Part shown: positions 22,878 through 34,896 of the stretch, piece after piece
How the letters are laid out: each line of letters opens with the position of its first letter
Numbering within the stretch: the first letter of the stretch is position 1
Assembly: GCA_941918925.1 (NCBI GenBank)
Contig: OW799234.1
Span: forward strand, 80,886,997 to 80,950,996
Reading direction: 5' to 3'
Origin: Phyto melanocephala
Lineage: Eukaryota; Arthropoda; Insecta; Diptera; Rhinophoridae
DNA: 64,000 bases
The notes under the pieces: generated by a model
What the model saw: the letters and a program-made list of their open reading frames with translations, nothing else
The model's database searches: none
Told to the model about the DNA's origin: nothing
Translations under genes and position numbers: made by a program

Positions 22878-23945
22878 TATAAATTAAGATTTGTTTTGAA
22901 TATATGTTTTCCTTAATTACAATACGTTAAACAAAGATTAATTTTTAGCTTTTTATTAACATTAACTTATGAACAGTCATAATAATTTTAGTGTTAATTA
23001 CCGCACACATCATAAACTTTTAGTTTAACTCTGATTTGGTTTTCTGCTTTTTTTTTTTTTTTTTTGCTTTAAATAAAGAATAATGATGTTAAAGCAAAGA
23101 CATTATTACAAACTTTATATGTTTCTTATGACATTTTACCAGAAATCATTAAATAAAACACACACAGTAGAAGTCAATGACAGGCGGGCAAACGAATAGA
23201 ATCGTGTGATTGAACTTGGTTTCTAAAGTCATTGATTCTTGCAACGTTTTTTTCTATAACTCCAGAGACATACTACATACTACTTAGATGGTTTAAATGT
23301 TGCATTGAAACTGGTACATCTTTTAGAATATTGTAATTTTGTTTTGATTTAATTGTCTCCCTGTGTAGCATGGATTTCCTATACTACTTTTAGTTGTAAC
23401 ATTGATAGACTTGACACATCATTGTGTGAGTTCTCATTAGCGTCATCTTCCTACGTTTATTATAAAATATGATACTTTTTTTTTTGTATTTATTGTAAGT
23501 TTAGTTTATATGTATGTACGTGTCTTGTTAATTTAACAACTATATTTTGTGGCTGCATAAATCTGCTCAACGGAAAAGTGATTTTTCTTTATCATTTACA
23601 TGACAGTTTTTCTATGTTATTAATAAATTGTTCATTAAAATGTCATTAATTTATATAGAATGATAATAATTTAGGAATTTATTAAGTCAATTTCAAGAAA
23701 TTTAATATTTCTTATTGTTCTTCTATTTACTTACATCGGTTAATATACACATTTTAGACTTACCTAAAAAAAAACAAAAAGAAAAAATAAATTATTTAAG
23801 AATTTAACATAAAGCATTAATATGAAATAGGTTTGGGTATTTTAAACAAAGTGAAATTGGAAAATATGAGAAATTGAATAATTATTTTTTTTTGTGTTTA
23901 CGATTCCTCCAATCTCATTTCGATAACACGAAACAAAAATGGAGG
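22878..23945. other. AT-rich interval without recognisable gene
   Basis: No gene or transposon recognised. 23160-23470 is less AT-rich but has no sustained frame. Confidence 0.4.
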
Positions 23946-24540
23946 TTTCTTTTAATGAAATTTTCAATGACCTTTTTGCATAAATGCTGCGGTATTTCAT
24001 TAATGCAGCTTCCAATTTCCTCTTTAAAGGCTTGAGTCGTCGTCGGCTTATACGCGTAAACCATTGACCTCAAAAAACCCCAAAGAAAAAAATCTGAAGG
24101 TGTTAAGTCACACGATCTAGGCGGCCAATTCTGGTTTCCAAAACGCGAAATAACACGACCGGGAAATGACTGATGCAGCAATTGAATTGTTTCTCTGGCT
24201 GTATGACATGTGGCGCCATTTTGTTGAAACCACATGCCCTCCACATTCATTTCTTCAATTCTAGGCAAAAAAAACTGGTTATCATTTCACGATACCGAAC
24301 ACCAATGATTCCTCCAGCCCAAAAACCACACCACACAGTGACACGTTGAGAATGCATTTGCTTCTCGTGAATCACTCGAGGATTTCCCTCACCCCAAATG
24401 CGATGATTCTGCCTATTGACGAAGCCATCAAGATGGAAATGGGATGATCGCAATTTGCGAACTGTAGCCGCAAAACTTTCACCATTTTGGTGAAACAATT
24501 TCTCAATGAGAATGCGTTGTTCATTCGTGTAGCGCTCCAT
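23946..24540 (-). pseudogene. Second copy of the deleted Tc1/mariner transposase, ends lost
   Basis: Closely similar to the copy at 22119-22819. It starts MERYTNEQRIL at 24540 and has the same VRKLR to SSHFHLDG deletion. A further loss of about 54 bp after FWAGGIIG shifts the frame. The rest is open through WFQQNGATCHTA and SCDLTPSDFFLWG. The second catalytic Asp codon is AAT (Asn). The sequence leaves the shared region at about 23955 and just after the start codon, so no inverted repeats remain on either side. Confidence 0.85.
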
Positions 24541-26119
24541 TTTTACTAACCTCGTACCTTCTACTAGCGAATAAAAGCGAAAATTTTGTTTTATTTAAAA
24601 AACTTTTGCCAGAGATGTGGTTAATAAAATTTAATAAGAAATAAACCAGAGAATATAAGAGAACTATACATATAAATAAGAAACATTTTTGAATACATAC
24701 ATATTTTATATGAATGAAAATATTGTTGTGTTTAATTTACTTTACTGCTCACAGTAGGGTATGACAAGTCATTTATTTCAACAGGATTACAAGCTACTAA
24801 ATGCTGTTTGTCGGCTTAAAAATATTAAATATTTTGTCAACTATTTTAACTACTCAAATACCTGCTATTTAAAACCAGTTTTTTAATTCTTTTAAATAAA
24901 AATTTTTATTTTTTTATATTCCTAAGAAACTACACATTAAATGCGGTCAAAGTACTTGGGTCACACTTGAAATAAAACAGAAACAAAAACAACTTTAATC
25001 TATCTTTGCAAACTATCTAGAGAATAAAAAGAACGAACAAAAGAGATTTTTTTTTATTAAATTGCAAAACATTAAAATATAATAGTTTTTCTAAAAAAAA
25101 AAAATCATTAAGTTTTTGAATGTCACATGAAAGAAAAACAAAAAAAAAAATAAATAATAATAATAAAAATACCTGTAAAAGGACACTTCATTGAGATTTT
25201 TATCTCATACATTTAATAAATACGACAATGTAAAGGTGTACAAGAAAAATTTTAACTGAAAACAAACAAAAACCCAGATATGTTTTTAAAGGTACTTTTA
25301 ACTCCAACATGGTATCTGTCCGTACTTAAAAATACACGCAATCCGTCATGGTCACACTTGCAGCAATTTGGGAATGAAAAAGAAACCGACTGTTTTTATT
25401 TTCTTTCTTTTTTTTAATAAAAAGATTGCATTATTTATTTTCTTCATTTCTTACAGTAGTACATAGTACGACTGTGCAGCCTGATGCTGTGTGCGAGATA
25501 CTCATGCATAATATCTGAGGTTATTAATGAAATGGGAAAACACATTTTAATAGTTTTAGCAATGTCTATCTTATATCAGATCTCATATCTGGTAGTATTT
25601 GTCATGTTTGCAATTTTGGTACAGAGAATTTTTCTATTCTTAAAGGTTTTTGTTAATTTGTAGTATTGTTTAGCAAATTGCAATAAATGATGGGTATTTT
25701 AACACAATGACATTTCAAATTTGAGAAAAACAAATGACAATTCCTGACCATGATTATGGGCAAACATTTAAGAAACTTATATTTTTGAATTATGAATAGG
25801 CTTGTCAACAAATAAATACTTTTAAGCTGAGCAGTTGTGTGGCCTTAGAAAAGAGAAAAGTTAATTGATTGCATTTAGTTTGGGATCACAAATAAATTTA
25901 ATTTTTTTTTATAAATACTAAGCGCTAAGTCCGCTGAACTGAATCTAACTAGTTTTTAGAGCCATTATAGAAGGAGTAGGAAGTTTAGGAAGTAGCGAAT
26001 CCGTCCGTGTCATTCTATAATCAGCTACGGTGAACACAATAAGCATTAATTCAGACGACTTATGTCATTATGTTTTGATTTATTTGTTTAATAAAATAAA
26101 TTATTTACACTGATCAATC
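24541..26119. other. AT-rich interval without recognisable gene
   Basis: 1.6 kb of AT-rich DNA without coding or repeat signal. Slightly less AT-rich around 25450-25520 and 25970-26030. Confidence 0.4.
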
Positions 26120-26600
26120 AGGTCTGTGCAGACCTATGTAAAATATGAATGGCGAGGCAGGCGTTTGAAACTTGTAAAATTGTTGATAAATGTAGGAACT
26201 ATGTGTAAGAACAGAGGCTTTATACCGAAGGTGATGTTAAATCTAAAACGAGATGATTCGGTCACCATATCGCACGATATTCATACGTGCGAAAAAAAGA
26301 TGTGGTTCTTATCTTGATTGAAAACATCGCAGAAGCCATTTAAAATTTTGAACAACAATATATATATATAAATCTGGATTAGACAAAATGGATCAGATGA
26401 TTGGTGGTAAAACGTCTAAATGGGGTACAAAGAAATGACCTTAAGCTCTGTTCTATAACATGTTGGACGAGGCGTGCTTATTCATTCAGAAGAAACTACT
26501 CAATACGTGTCTTTCTTTTGGAATTGGCAGAAGAGCTGGAGCAATCAACGAATCGCAGAGCAAATTCTAAAATCAATTTATCGATATTTTTCGATAGACG
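26120..26600 (+). pseudogene. piggyBac-like transposase relic
   Basis: Translations in shifting frames give, in order, LKLVKLLINVGTM, KNRGFIPK, LKRDDSV, KMDQMIGGKTSKWG, then LFYNMLDEA and LLELAEEL. These correspond to successive landmarks of piggyBac transposases: the VGTxRKNK..IP block, the GxDxxDxM block, the RW..LF.N.LD block and the FLxxLAxEL block. Stops and frameshifts lie between them, including a TGA replacing the Trp expected before PLALF. No TTAA-flanked ends are located. The assignment rests on the order of several weak motifs. Confidence 0.6.
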
Positions 26601-26895
26601 AGTAATAGGATTAACCAAAATGTCAGCACAATTCTTTATACGATTTTTATAATTTTAAATTATTATGAAAATATCAAAATAAATACTTCTGTTTAGATAT
26701 CGAAATATCTAGGAAAAACACTATGTCTGTACGTGAAATATTGTTGGCGTTATATGGACTTAACAATGTAAAGCGTAATCATTTTGAGGTTCCCTACTTT
26801 TTTAAAGAAAAAATACAGAAAATTTAATAGGGAATATTTATTATCATTTGAAAGATCGTTCTTTGGCATATGTATATTTTTTGAAAATTATGTCT
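26601..26895. other. AT-rich spacer
   Basis: No feature recognised. Confidence 0.4.
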
Positions 26896-27568
26896 ATTAA
26901 ACATTGGCCGTTGCTACGTCGCAGATGGTCCATCCGATGAGCTCAACTTTCGATGACTCGTTCGAGCATTTCGATTGGTAACTGGCGAATGACACGCGTG
27001 ATGTTTTCCTCCAAGCACTGAATCGAAGCGGGTTTGTCCGCATAAACTTTAGACTTGACATATCCCCACAGAAAAAAGTCTCTTGGTGGCCAATCGACCG
27101 GCCCAAAACGTGAAATTATGCGCACACCGAAGTGTTCTCTCAATAACTCCATTGACTATCAAATAGTCGGTTGTTATGGCACGATAATGGTCGCCATTGA
27201 CGATTATGTTCGCGACGGCTCTCAGCTACTGCCGCTATATTTTCTTCACAGTGTGCTGGACGTGATCTATTCGGTCGAATATTATCCAATAATGAATGCT
27301 GGGTCTCAAAATTGGTGATGGTGTAGCGAATAGTACGCTCAGTAAGCCGATTATGTTGAACATAAGTTGAGCGAAGTTCACGAAACACATTCCTAACAGA
27401 ACGTGAATTTTCGTAATAAAGTTGATCGATTTGTGAACATTGTTCAGGCTTTCCATTATGAAATGCCAAACAATACTAAACAAAAATAACATGCCAGCAT
27501 GAAACAACTCACACGTGATCTGTCAAAAAGAGGCTATTGAAAAAGGTATCTCCATTTGAATCACCCAT
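26896..27568 (-). mobile_element. Tc1/mariner-superfamily copy with central deletion, one end left
   Basis: The right end ends TCTCCATTTGAATCACCCAT before TA (27569-27570), a plausible inverted-repeat end. The left counterpart is missing. The minus-strand transposase remnant has an N-terminal part to about 27140 (IDQLYYENSRSVRNVFRELR, then EENIAAVAES). A joint follows near DHYRAITTDYL, then a C-terminal part with LLREHFGVRIISRFGPVDWP, DFFLWGYVKSKVYADKP and LRRSNGQ. Both the SDEAHF and the QQDGATCHTA blocks are absent. The SCDLTPL stretch around the third Asp is also lost, since PPR joins DFFLWG directly. A Trp-to-TGA stop interrupts the C-terminus. Confidence 0.8.
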
Positions 27569-27824
27569 TAGAATATAACATTCCACTTAATAGAATGAAA
27601 TGGAATTTGGTAAAATTATTTATTTATATACTTTTAATTGTGATTTAATATCCCATTTCTAGTAGAAAGATAGCAACTTAATACTACATTTACACTCTTT
27701 ATTAAAATCTAAACCGTTTATTCCACTATTTTTGATATTTTGCAAGATTTCATTTTCAAAACAATATGTTTATTTACAAGGATCTCTATGTTCTACTTCT
27801 CCAAAATTCAAACTCCATATAAAA
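27569..27824. other. AT-rich spacer
   Basis: No feature recognised. Confidence 0.4.
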
Positions 27825-28613
27825 ACAAGTAACAGTGCTATATTCGGCCGTGCCGAATCTTATATACCCTTCACAACGTGTAGTCATGCAATAACAATTG
27901 TTTGTATCACCATTCATCCCATATAAAATACGTGCATACGTACACGTTAGAATAAATGTGGCATCGAATCCCAGCTGAGCCAAAAAAATTTTATTTTATT
28001 TTATTTAATATATTATTTATATTTTATTATTTTTTTTATATTTTTTTTTAAATTTTTTTTAAATTTTTTTAAAAAATTTTTTTAAAAAATTTTTTTAGAA
28101 AAATTTTTAAAAATTTTTTTTTAAATTTTTTTAAAATTTTTTTTTTGTAGTTTTTTTTATTATTTTTTTTCTTATTTTTAATATTTTTTTTTTTTTGTAA
28201 TTTTTTTTGTTTGGTATGTTTTTTACATGTATGTATGTATGTATGTTGTTGTTGTAATTGTGAAAAAAAACGAGGTGGTCGTGGTTTTTTGCTCATATCT
28301 CAGAAAGTTATGGGGCGATTGTGCTGAATTTCAATAGCGATTCATTCCTGGATATTTCCAAGAGATTGATACCATATACAGATCTGAGGAACATATAGTT
28401 GCTTCTAAAAGTTGATTTCAACCAACACACGGACAGACGGGCAGACGGACAGACGGACAGACGGACAGACGGTCAGGGCTTAATCGACTCCTCTATTCAT
28501 AAGCTTTCAGAAAATATATACTTTATGGGGTCGGAAATGAAAATTGTAGAAATTACAAACGGAATGACAAAGCTATATATACCCTTGTGCACCACAGGTG
28601 AAGGGTATAAAAA
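27825..28613 (+). mobile_element. DINE-1-like element, family B, copy B5 with inverted core
   Basis: The 5' end (ACAAGTAACAGTGCTATATT, TTCGGCCGTGCCGAA) and the 3' half (AACGAGGTGGTCGTGG, GGACAGACGG tract, GTGAAGGGTATAAAA) are in the usual orientation. The block from about 27935 to 28230 is reversed, however. It reads GGCATCGAATCCCAGCTGAG and then T-rich DNA, where other plus-strand copies have A-rich DNA and then CTCAGCTGGGATTCGATGCC. The 3' half belongs to a subfamily shared with B7 (TTATGGGGCGATTGTGC, CATTCCTGGATATTTCC). The minus-strand Lys-rich frame at 28069-28296 is an artefact of the A/T tract. Confidence 0.87.
28430..28473. repeat. (ACGG/ACAG)n tetranucleotide tract
   Basis: GGACAGACGGGCAGACGGAC and further GGACAGAC units in DINE copy B5. 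This is the (GTCY)n microsatellite, read on the other strand, that characterises DINE-1/mini-me-type elements of Diptera. Confidence 0.85.
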
Positions 28614-28952
28614 ATGAAAACAATAAAGTACTTGTGCGATTGCAACCACCTTATATAATATGATTGAATTTTTCTGTGTGCAGCGTAGTATATTTTATTA
28701 CAATTTAATAAAAACCACAGTTGCATCACGAAGTTGTACTAGATTTTAAGTAGATTTTGCCAAAATCTAGTGGCAAAGTAGATTTCGTTTTATATGGGAT
28801 ATCTGGTAGAAATTAACAAGATTTCGTTCAAAATCCCGTAAGTACTAGATTTTGTGTAGGTGTAAATGTAGTATTAATGGTATTTAAAGTGGTACTAGAG
28901 GGTTGGTAAGAAAGAAGGAAAATGTATAAACGGACATGACAGAAGGAGAAAT
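28614..28952. other. Spacer with repeated TAGATTTT words
   Basis: Between two DINE copies. The word (C)TAGATTT recurs about six times between 28738 and 28856 in both exact and degenerate form. No gene. Confidence 0.45.
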
Positions 28953-29510
28953 AACAAGTAAGAACGCTATGTTCGGCCGTGCCGAATCTTATATACCCTT
29001 CACAACGTGTAGTCATGCAATAACAGTAGTTTGTATCACCATTCATCCCATATGAAATACGTAAATCCATATAAAAAACATACATATATAAAAACATCCC
29101 ATTGTAAAAAATAAATGTACGTATGTATGTTAAAAAAATTAAAAAAAAAAAAAATATAAAAAAAAATTTAAAAAAAAAATTTTAAAAAAGTAATTAAAAT
29201 ATATATAATAAATATAAAACAAACAAAAAATAAAAAAAAAATCAAAAAAAAATATGTAAAGAAGATAAAAAAAAATTTTTTTTGGCTCAGCTGGGATTCG
29301 ATGCCACGTTTTCTCTAACCAGTATACACGTTTGTATGTATGTATGTTGTTGTTGTAATGCTGTTTTTGTGAAAAAAAAATCGAGGTGGTCGTGGGTTTT
29401 TGCTGATATCTCAGTTGTTTATTTACCGATGCTTCTGATTTTCAATACCGATCTACTCCCGAATATTTCTGATATTTTAATTCCTCACCCGGGTCCAAGC
29501 GATGTCGGGT
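28953..29510 (+). mobile_element. DINE-1-like element, family B, copy B6 (3' truncated)
   Basis: 5' end AACAAGTAAGAACGCTATG with hairpin TTCGGCCGTGCCGAA, A-rich tract, then the 3' module to CACCCGGGTCCAAGCGATG. It stops abruptly at GTCGGGTGAAG at 29510, before the microsatellite and GGTATAAAA end. B5 and B6 lie in the same orientation 340 bp apart. Confidence 0.85.
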
Positions 29511-31454
29511 GAAGAAATTAATATTTTAAGAATTTTTTTTTAGCAGAAAAAATATTGCGAAATCACTATATTTCTGAGATAATTTATTTAAAAATAAATG
29601 CCTTTAGAGAAAAAGTCTAAATTTTGCGTTGTCTTAGAAAAAGGCTTATTTTTCCTGTCTCTTAAGTTTAACATCTATAAATGTATGAATGACCTTTTTG
29701 TTATTTAAAATATAATTTATCCAATCCAACAATTCTTTTATTCTCAACGAGATTTTGGCAAACTTTACAAGCAACGTGATTTCATATCGGCTTATCAAAT
29801 ATCATCATCTTTGTTGTTATTATTGTCATAATCATAATCCTCCTCTGAAAGCTCTTTAAATACAAACAACAAATTTGAGCAATCTAAACTTTAACCTCCT
29901 GTTTGTTTGGAAAGAACCCATAAGATTTACTTAAGCTTCCTAGTACCACTTGTTGTGTGATCTCCTTGGCCAACAACTTGCACTGCTGCCTTTGAAGCAT
30001 CGTTTGATTTAAATCTAGAATCTTTAAGCAGAACATGACATCTTCTGTTGTGGTAAGAGCTGTCGACCGAAAAAGGGAATACGGCCAAACTTCTCTATAA
30101 GAGATGGGTAACTATAAATGGTAATTTTTATAAAACAATAAAAATTTTGTTTGTTGCTGCTTTTTTTTTATTATGCAAATTTGTTTAGCATTAAACAGGC
30201 AAAATAACAAATGCATTTCATGTAGTTTTCGTTATTTGTCTTTGCTCTTTAAAAAAGTAACAAAATTAAATTGCTGCATAACATTTTAACCGATTTTAGT
30301 GCAGTTACAGGAGCTCCAGTTAAATGTTTTTCAAATTTTGTCTAGCCAAAAGTAACGAAATTGACCTGTAGGATGGATGTATTAAAGCATTGACCTTTGC
30401 TATGATTACAATTTTAATCTGTTTTCGTTTTTGTTGTTTAAAATTTACGTGATTGTAGTGCAATATTGATAGTAGAAATATTATTTTGTAATCGGAAATA
30501 AACAAATATATTTGCGATTAAAACTGTTTGATAGGTTTTGTTAGGGGTGTTCAGAGAGGAAGGAGAAAAAATTAAAGTAAATTTTATTACAGTGAAACGT
30601 TAGACAGAAGAGCCTACATAAAAAGATTGCCAAATAAAGCGATTTAAATAAAAAAACGAAATTAATATACTCTTTTAAGCAAATAAAATTAACGTGTCTT
30701 TGAAGTTTAAATCCGTACACTGTTCACAATGTTTAAGGGACTGCTAGTCGCGCGAAAGTAAATTTGTGTAAATTTTTTTAAATATGTAATTCAATAGCTT
30801 TTTTTTATCCAAAGTTAAAGACTGATTTTAATTTTGCATTAACACTAGACGTTTAATTAAATCAGGTTTTAACTTACAGTGTGTAAAATAAATTTATTGA
30901 AAATAGAATTAATTTCTCTTAATGTATTTCTTGAAGTACATTATTGTTATACTATTATTTGACACACTGTAATTATATTTTTTACAAAACACTAAGAAAT
31001 TTTTACAATGCGCTCCAAATGAGAAATTATTTTTTTATCTGTAAATGAATATTTTTAAATAATGAAGCTACTTTTTTGGTGTTGTTGCTGCTTCATGCAT
31101 TGTTTTTTTTTTAATTATTTGCTAAACTATTGTTTTATTGAACGCCATCTAACGTTTTTAGCTACTTTTGATCTCTTTAACTTGGTAGCACTGAATTAAG
31201 TACCACGACAACAAGGTTGTATTTCATACTTAAAACAAAATTAAAAAGTTTTTAACATGATTTTAACAAAATTATTTTGTATGATAAAACTAGGTTTTAA
31301 TGATTGGTTTTAACATTAAAACCAAATTTTGTGTTCAAATATTAAGTGTGAAAACACTATAATTTGGTCATGATAAGTTTGAAATATTAAGTAACATTAA
31401 TTGACTGATTTTTCTCATTTAAAAGGTTTATATGCACAACCAAATGATAGGCTT
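29511..31454. other. 1.9-kb interval without a supported gene
   Basis: 29690-30110 is less AT-rich but closed in all frames. The rest is AT-rich. A short perfect palindrome (TTGGTTTTAACATTAAAACCAA) lies near 31300. No recognisable element. Confidence 0.4.
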
Positions 31455-32209
31455 ACAATTGCGACGAACGACGAATTTTTCGCTGCGAATGTTCGTCGTC
31501 AAAAATAGAACACATTTGTGTATATGAGAATGCGTACAATTATGGCGTCGGTCGAAATTCGCTGTACGCGGCGAACTTTGCAATAGATTTATTTCTATTT
31601 CTTACGCCGGCGAACGACGAACAAATTGGTGCAAGGTGACCATTTTTATTAAATTTGGTTTTACTTTTCAACTTTTTTAGAAAACAAAGTTAGTTTCCGC
31701 TTTAATAATTATTCCACATTTATTTTAAAACATTTATGGCCGTATTCATAAAAAATATTTTAGGTTTATTGAAGGCTTATTTGACACATTTCTATACAAC
31801 ATCTGTCAAATAAGCCTTTAATAAACCTAAAATATTTTTTATGAATACGGCCCTTAAAATATATATAAACAAGTTAACTACAAAAATTGTTTTTATTTGG
31901 AATTTTGTAAATGTTTGAATTTTTTGAGTAATTTTTTTTTTAATCAAGTAGCTGTTATACAAAAACAAAATTGTTATTATTGTTTACTGCACGCACGCAG
32001 CACATTCTTTGTAAACGTTTACTTATACGTAAAAAAGTTTTTACTATGACAGAAATTAAATTTATTATTTTGCTGGGTTTCACAAAAATTTAAATTCTTA
32101 AATTATTTTTGTTGTTTCTTTGCACAAACAGTAAACAATTTCGTCGTTATTGTGCTTCATACGACGAATTTACACAGCGATTTTGTATCGATGAATTCGT
32201 CGCAATTGT
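31455..32209. mobile_element. Probable DNA transposon with CGACGAA subterminal repeats
   Basis: ACAATTGCGACGAA at 31455 is mirrored by TTCGTCGCAATTGT ending at 32209. Within about 180 bp of each end CGACGAA or TTCGTCG recurs at least seven times in both orientations (31461, 31468, 31480s, 31615, 32143, 32162, 32196), and once more just outside at about 32282. Such arrays often serve as transposase-binding sites. A clear target duplication is not visible and no transposase remains, so the superfamily is undetermined. A fold-back element sits inside at 31738. Confidence 0.5.
31738..31852. mobile_element. Fold-back MITE, 49-bp arms
   Basis: The 49 bases from GGCCGTATTCATAAAAAATA (31738-31786) are repeated in reverse complement at 31804-31852 with one transition. 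A 17-nt loop separates the arms. The 115 bp form an almost perfect hairpin. A more decayed half-copy (TTTTGTGAATAAGGCC) appears near 33000-33016. No protein-coding capacity. Confidence 0.8.
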
Positions 32210-34064
32210 GCGCATAGCAAAACAGACAGTAAACAGTCCATTCGACGGCAGACCAAATATTTGGAAAAAATCTTGGCAAACGACGAATTCTTTATTAAAA
32301 TTTATATAATAGTCTTTAGGGATGATTGTCCGTTTTTAAAAATATGATGTTTAAGTTAAATACGCACAGAGCGATTACAGATTAAAGTTTAAAGTACTCA
32401 CTCAAGTATAGAATGTTTTTTAGTTGTCTGTATTTAGCAGCTGGCATTAGTTGATATTTTTTAATAGTGGCAATTATGTTTTAGTATCTTCTTTATCAGC
32501 AATATGCAAGCACAAACAAGCAACTTAATAAAGTCATTATATTTTTGTACTTTTCACATCTATTCATTCCACATTTATTCTTCATTAACTGACCATATTG
32601 TTCAAAACTAATCTCTTCATTTCAATCTTTCTTTTACTAATAGAAAGACAACTACAAGAAAGCGTTCTGCTATTATTAAGATACAAAAGCTTATAATAAA
32701 GTTCTGATAAAAACCCAAAATTACCAACAATTATTCTAAAAGTTGAAATATTAAAGTTAAAAGATATTTTTTTTCTAATTTGTCCGTTTTTTTTGGCATT
32801 TAATATTTTAATAAGTATATGGCTTTTGTTTTTAACGTTTTAGTTTTTACATAAAACTGTTTTAGGCTTAGTAATTCATGTATAAATACTTAAATAGTTA
32901 CTGTCGCATGCATTCAAGTTATCAAGGGTTTATAAAGAGTTTACTAAACTGTTTTTTTATAGAAATATTATTTGTAAACGTTTTAAAAACCTTTAAAAAT
33001 TTTTGTGAATAAGGCCATTAATCTATAATTTTCCAGTGCTTTAACTTGAAGCCATTTTTCTATGTCAAATTATAGTATTTCGCTTAGTCACATGCACATG
33101 CGCATGAGAATTACTATATATAATGGAAGTTTATTTTGTAGTTTTATTGGTGGGCTTAGTTTTCAGTTTGACTAAATATATTTGGCCAAGCCTTGTTTTT
33201 TTTTGTGTGTCTAAAATAAGTAATTTGGTAATTTTACTTGACAGGTATCATTTATGTCTATAAAAATACCAGTTTTCTGTTTGATTGCTAAACGTTTTAA
33301 GTTGTCTTTCTCTATGATTAAGTTAATTTGTGTAAAATATGTAAAATTTTCAAAAGAAATGATGCAAAATATGAGATGAGCTTTTGTGGAAAGAAAAATA
33401 AAAAACACACACACAGCCAAATTATGACATTTGAAAGTTTAAATCTAAGCAAAATTATTTTAGAATCCAGTCAAATCATATTCATTATAAAGTATAAAGA
33501 TTGTATTTAATATTATTTATAAAGCATTTGCGATAATCTTATTTGTATTACCACTAAGGCTTTAACTAACCTTAGCAATGACTTGTGCTGAAATTTTGAC
33601 TACAACTTGATTATAATTTTGACACTAACTGGTGTTTTTAGCTTGACCTTCACTAAAGATTATGGCTTCCATACATTTTTCTATAACATTTTGGAAAAAC
33701 AAATAATTCAGATTGTAATTAAACTTGACCTTAGCTAAGGCATTCATAATGTTTACTCACGATGACACTAGATTTGTTCAAGTGAACAAAAACTCATACC
33801 TAATAAATAAACTCATAATTATGGATGTGTTTTGAACAATAATCTTATTGACATAAACTTATCTAAATACACCTATTGGATGTTTCATTCAATTCAGCAA
33901 AATTTTCTTTACTCAACGTCTATTAATCGATTGTCAATGTTTTATTCATAAACAAAATTCCACACAATATAAAAAATAACACGTACTACTACAGTAAAAA
34001 AGACTTGAAACCGACTTGAATTTATTTTTTCATAATAATAGATGTTAACAATCTTTTAGACAAA
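32210..34064. other. 1.9-kb AT-rich interval without a supported gene
   Basis: No gene recognised. Apart from the possible half-copy of the fold-back MITE near 33000, no repeat stands out. Related words AAGGCTTTAACTAACCTTAG and CTTGACCTTAGCTAAGG at 33556 and 33725 suggest a decayed inverted repeat. Confidence 0.4.
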
Positions 34065-34465
34065 TATAAAGGCCACTCTCCTCAACCATACATGGAACGC
34101 AGCCCCTTGTGACATGCAAAAGATAAGGGTGTTTGTTAATCAATATCTTCGCAGGATATTACGAATTTCATGGCCTAGAGCAGTGTCCAACTACAGGCTT
34201 AGTGGATAAGCCAACCAACTACTCATAGCCACAGAAATAATAATACGTAAATGGCGGAGTATTGACCACCCTATAAAAAGATCAAGGAATGACATTACAA
34301 GAAATGCTATATACTGAAACCCGCAAGAAAGTCGAAGAAGTGGACCTCTAGCTTATACGGAGGCAAATCGATGTAAAAGTAGCCGGAATAGGTAAAACTT
34401 AGAGCGTTGGCACGAGACGAGAATATGTTCAACGAGAATATGATATACTCCTTATAGAATTAATG
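34065..34465 (+). pseudogene. LINE relic: C-terminal end of a reverse-transcriptase ORF
   Basis: The frame from 34070 gives KIRVFVNQYLRRILRISWP, then NQLLIATEIIIRKWRSIDHP, and NDITRNAIY..NPQESRRSG. This is the arrangement found after the polymerase domain in many insect endonuclease-type LINE ORF2 proteins (INxCLRxIL.I.WP ... RKWxWIGHxLR ... LxWNPQGxRxRGRP). The continuation in other frames (ENMFNENMI) fits the closing LARDR stretch. Two or more stops and at least one frameshift are present. 5' truncated and dead. The clade cannot be fixed from this tail. Confidence 0.68.
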
Positions 34466-34820
34466 GGAACTCATATTTTTAAGTATAAGCTAAAAAATTA
34501 TCAATATCATGGTTAAAGCTGTATACATATATCTGTGGATTTTTAACAAAACGTCTTAAGTCAAGATAAGAAGTTTAGGTTTCTTTATAATTAAATTAAA
34601 ATCTTTAAGACATTTTGTTTACACGAATTTGTTTCATATGGGTCATTTGTTCACACATCGATGTCTAAAATCAAAAGGCATTTTCAATATGAAAGAAGGG
34701 ATGGCACATGAATACAACAGTATACTTTTAACCCATTTTCCTCACAGAAAAGAATATGAAAAAATTTTTATTTGTTCCTCTTTGTTAAATTTTTTCTGTG
34801 TAATTCATCGCAACAATAAA
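34466..34820. other. AT-rich spacer
   Basis: No gene recognised. The 66-residue frame at 34629 has no recognisable domain. Confidence 0.35.
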
Positions 34821-34890
34821 AACAAGTAAGAGTGCAATGTTCGTTTGTGCTGAATATAAAAATACCCTACACCATTATGTACATAGGATT
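34821..34890 (+). mobile_element. Solitary DINE 5' end of a third subfamily
   Basis: AACAAGTAAGAGTGCAATGT, then a decayed hairpin (TTCG..TGCTGAA) and TACCCTACACCATTATGTAC. This is the start of a DINE whose following sequence differs from families A and B. It breaks off where copy B7 begins, giving two 5' ends in tandem. Confidence 0.6.
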
Positions 34891-34896
34891 AATAAA

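Noticed and set aside
28069..28296. Lys/Asn-rich 75-residue minus-strand frame
   Set aside because: It is translation of the A/T tract of DINE copy B5.
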